The notes under the pieces were generated by a model that was not told where the DNA came from, made no database searches, and saw only the letters and a program-made list of their open reading frames with translations. Below, piece by piece: positions 5,425-6,819 of a DNA stretch of 6,819 bases. Within the stretch, counting starts at the first letter, position 1. Each line of letters starts with the position of its first letter. Position numbers and translations under genes: made by a program. Source of the DNA: Phycisphaerae bacterium (GTDB taxonomy: Bacteria; Planctomycetota; Phycisphaerae; Tepidisphaerales; Tepidisphaeraceae); NCBI GenBank assembly GCA_014380825.1, contig JACMJD010000755.1:1-6819 (forward strand), given 5' to 3'.

Positions 5425-6819
5425 TCAGTTCTTTGCCTGCGAGGGCGACGCGGATCTTGGCTCGATGCTGACGGGCGAGACTTTCACCGGCTCACCCATC
5501 TGTGCCTGGCGAATCTTGCCTTCCAGCACAGGCCGCAATGCTTCGGTGTCGACGCGGTTGGGTGTCAGCACCAATCTCTCGAGCGATTTCTGCCACTGCG
5601 CCTGCGCCGCGGCCGAATCGTTCAAACGATACAACGTGTCGCCCAGATGATCGAGCACGACCGGCATCGACGCGTCATCGCCCACCGCGAGCGCCCGTTC
5701 CAAGTGCCGGCGCGCCTCGTCAAATTCGCCGCGCTTGTACAGCACCCAGCCGAGGCTATCGAGGAACGATCCGTTGTCCGGCTCGGCCTCCACCGCGCGG
5801 CGGGTCATCGCTTCGGCGCGATCGAGATTGATTCCCTCTTCTGCCCAGGTATAGCCAAGATCGTTGTTGGTTACCGCATCCGTCGGATCGAGACGAAGCG
5901 ATTCCGCCAGCGCATTGCGCGACTTCTCCTTCTGGTTGACCGCGCCGTAAAGCGTCGCGACGAGATACATCATCCGCGAGTCACCCTCGGCGGCCGTGCG
6001 CACCTTTTCAACAATGCGGACCGCGTCGTCGGCACGATTGATTTCCCTGTATGTCTGGATCAGCTCAACGGCGAGCAGCACGTTCTTCGGGTTCCGTGTG
6101 AGCTGTTCTTCCAAAGTTTGTGCAAGCGCCTGGGTTTGTTTCGCTGCGCGAAGCGTGTCGGCCGCATCGGATACGACTGCGGCATCCTGCGGGTTTTCAT
6201 TGATTAGATCCGTCAGCCGCCGCAGCATGTCGCGCGTCTGTCCGGCGTTGGCCATGAGCTGTGCTTCAACGAGCCGTGCCGTTGTGCTGGACGGGTCCGC
6301 CGCGCGCCAGCGCTGAAGCGTGTTCAGCGCCGCCTGCGCGCTGCCGCCGGCCTTGCGATGGTGTAGGATCAGACTCAAGTACGCTGGTCCGTAAGTCGGA
6401 TAGTCGCGAATGAGCCGTCCGAGCGTCTGTTCGAACTTTGCCTGGTTGCCCTGCTTTTCGAGCTGGCTCGCATAATTCATCGCGGGCTCAGGCGACGGCG
6501 ACCGCACGGTGAACGACTCTTCGTACGCGGCAATCGCTTCAACGATTAATTGTTTCGTCGCGAAGCGCAGCGCTTCAAGTTCCAGAGCAAAACCAGGCGG
6601 ACCCAAGCGCTTGGCGCGATCGATCAACGCCTGGGCCGCGCGATCCCTGGCGGCGGTGTCCAGATCGCCTCGTTCACCCAAGCGCGAGATCGCCAAACGA
6701 TACGCCGGCGGAAAAAGCGGCTCAAGCTGCGTGGCTTTGTCCAACGCTTCGCGAGACAACATTTCGCGATTGTTCGCCGCGGCAAGCGCAAGGAAATATT
6801 GCTTCGCTGGTTCGGCGGC
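5425..6819 (-). CDS. Tetratricopeptide-repeat protein, 5' end outside window
   Basis: The frame is open from the right edge to TGA at 5427-5425, giving 464 visible residues. The Met at 6762 is not a convincing start because the 19 codons before it are open and already read like a TPR helix (PAKQYFLALAAANNRE). Nearly the whole visible length is alpha-helical repeats. The best conserved are near residues 318-328 (NNDLGYTWAEE), 353-358 (LDSLGW, followed by YKRGEFDEARRHLERAL) and 389-394 (LDHLGD, followed by LYRLNDSAAAQAQWQKSL). This trio is typical of a large family of bacterial TPR proteins, often secreted or outer-membrane associated. The last 45 or so residues (420-464) leave the repeat pattern and become Pro/Ser-rich. 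No catalytic domain, signal peptide or membrane segment is visible, but the N-terminus is missing. The gene lies 33 bases upstream of proB on the same strand. The function is a protein-binding scaffold at most; I cannot name a partner. Confidence 0.88.
   Translation of the reverse strand, partial: AAEPAKQYFLALAAANNREMLSREALDKATQLEPLFPPAYRLAISRLGERGDLDTAARDRAAQALIDRAKRLGPPGFALELEALRFATKQLIVEAIAAYEESFTVRSPSPEPAMNYASQLEKQGNQAKFEQTLGRLIRDYPTYGPAYLSLILHHRKAGGSAQAALNTLQRWRAADPSSTTARLVEAQLMANAGQTRDMLRRLTDLINENPQDAAVVSDAADTLRAAKQTQALAQTLEEQLTRNPKNVLLAVELIQTYREINRADDAVRIVEKVRTAAEGDSRMMYLVATLYGAVNQKEKSRNALAESLRLDPTDAVTNNDLGYTWAEEGINLDRAEAMTRRAVEAEPDNGSFLDSLGWVLYKRGEFDEARRHLERALAVGDDASMPVVLDHLGDTLYRLNDSAAAQAQWQKSLERLVLTPNRVDTEALRPVLEGKIRQAQMGEPVKVSPVSIEPRSASPSQAKN

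Noticed and set aside
4466..5650. Long plus-strand open frame of 394 codons
   Set aside because: It lies antisense to proA, proB and the TPR gene, all with intact family motifs. Its translation is Ser/Arg-rich with no recognisable domain and spans three real genes.
5425..6762. TPR gene starting at the Met at 6762
   Set aside because: The frame remains open to the window edge and the preceding 19 codons read as part of a TPR helix, so the gene is better treated as cut by the edge.

Overview
The window looks like an ordinary chromosomal stretch of a moderately GC-rich bacterium (G+C in the upper 50s by eye). It holds two convergent gene blocks packed almost without spacers. No RNA gene, IS element, CRISPR array, phage gene or toxin-antitoxin pair is visible. 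The taxonomic guess is weak. A WecA/TagO-type protein with an HFSH variant motif, an O-antigen-ligase-like protein fused to a TPR tail, a ProB without a PUA domain, and sparse Shine-Dalgarno use would suit the Planctomycetota-Verrucomicrobiota-Chlamydiota or Acidobacteriota groups, with soil Verrucomicrobiota my first guess. The sequence alone does not decide it.

Plus strand, bases 1-2515: the 3' end of a polyprenyl-phosphate sugar-1-phosphate transferase gene overlaps by ATGA with a full gene for a polytopic Wzy/WaaL/PglL-type membrane protein with a C-terminal TPR domain. The first enzyme type starts glycan assembly on the lipid carrier. The second polymerises or transfers the finished glycan on the outer side of the membrane. 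This is probably the end of an exopolysaccharide or surface-glycan cluster lying to the left.

Minus strand, bases 6819-2524: a TPR-repeat protein (5' end outside the window), then proB, proA and yebC. The gaps are 33 bases (TPR to proB), an ATGA overlap (proB to proA) and 97 bases of true spacer between proA and yebC. ProB phosphorylates glutamate and ProA reduces the product to glutamate semialdehyde, giving the first two steps of proline synthesis. YebC is a TACO1-family protein tied to translation and, in some species, transcription. The two blocks meet tail to tail with only 8 bases between stop codons.

The one non-coding stretch of substance, between proA and yebC (3259-3361), is mostly an imperfect inverted repeat (3277-3357). 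Its left arm is a tandem run of an AGAGGTC-type heptamer. This is the best candidate for something undescribed: a dispersed palindromic repeat, an mRNA stem-loop, or both. No clear new multi-gene system is present.
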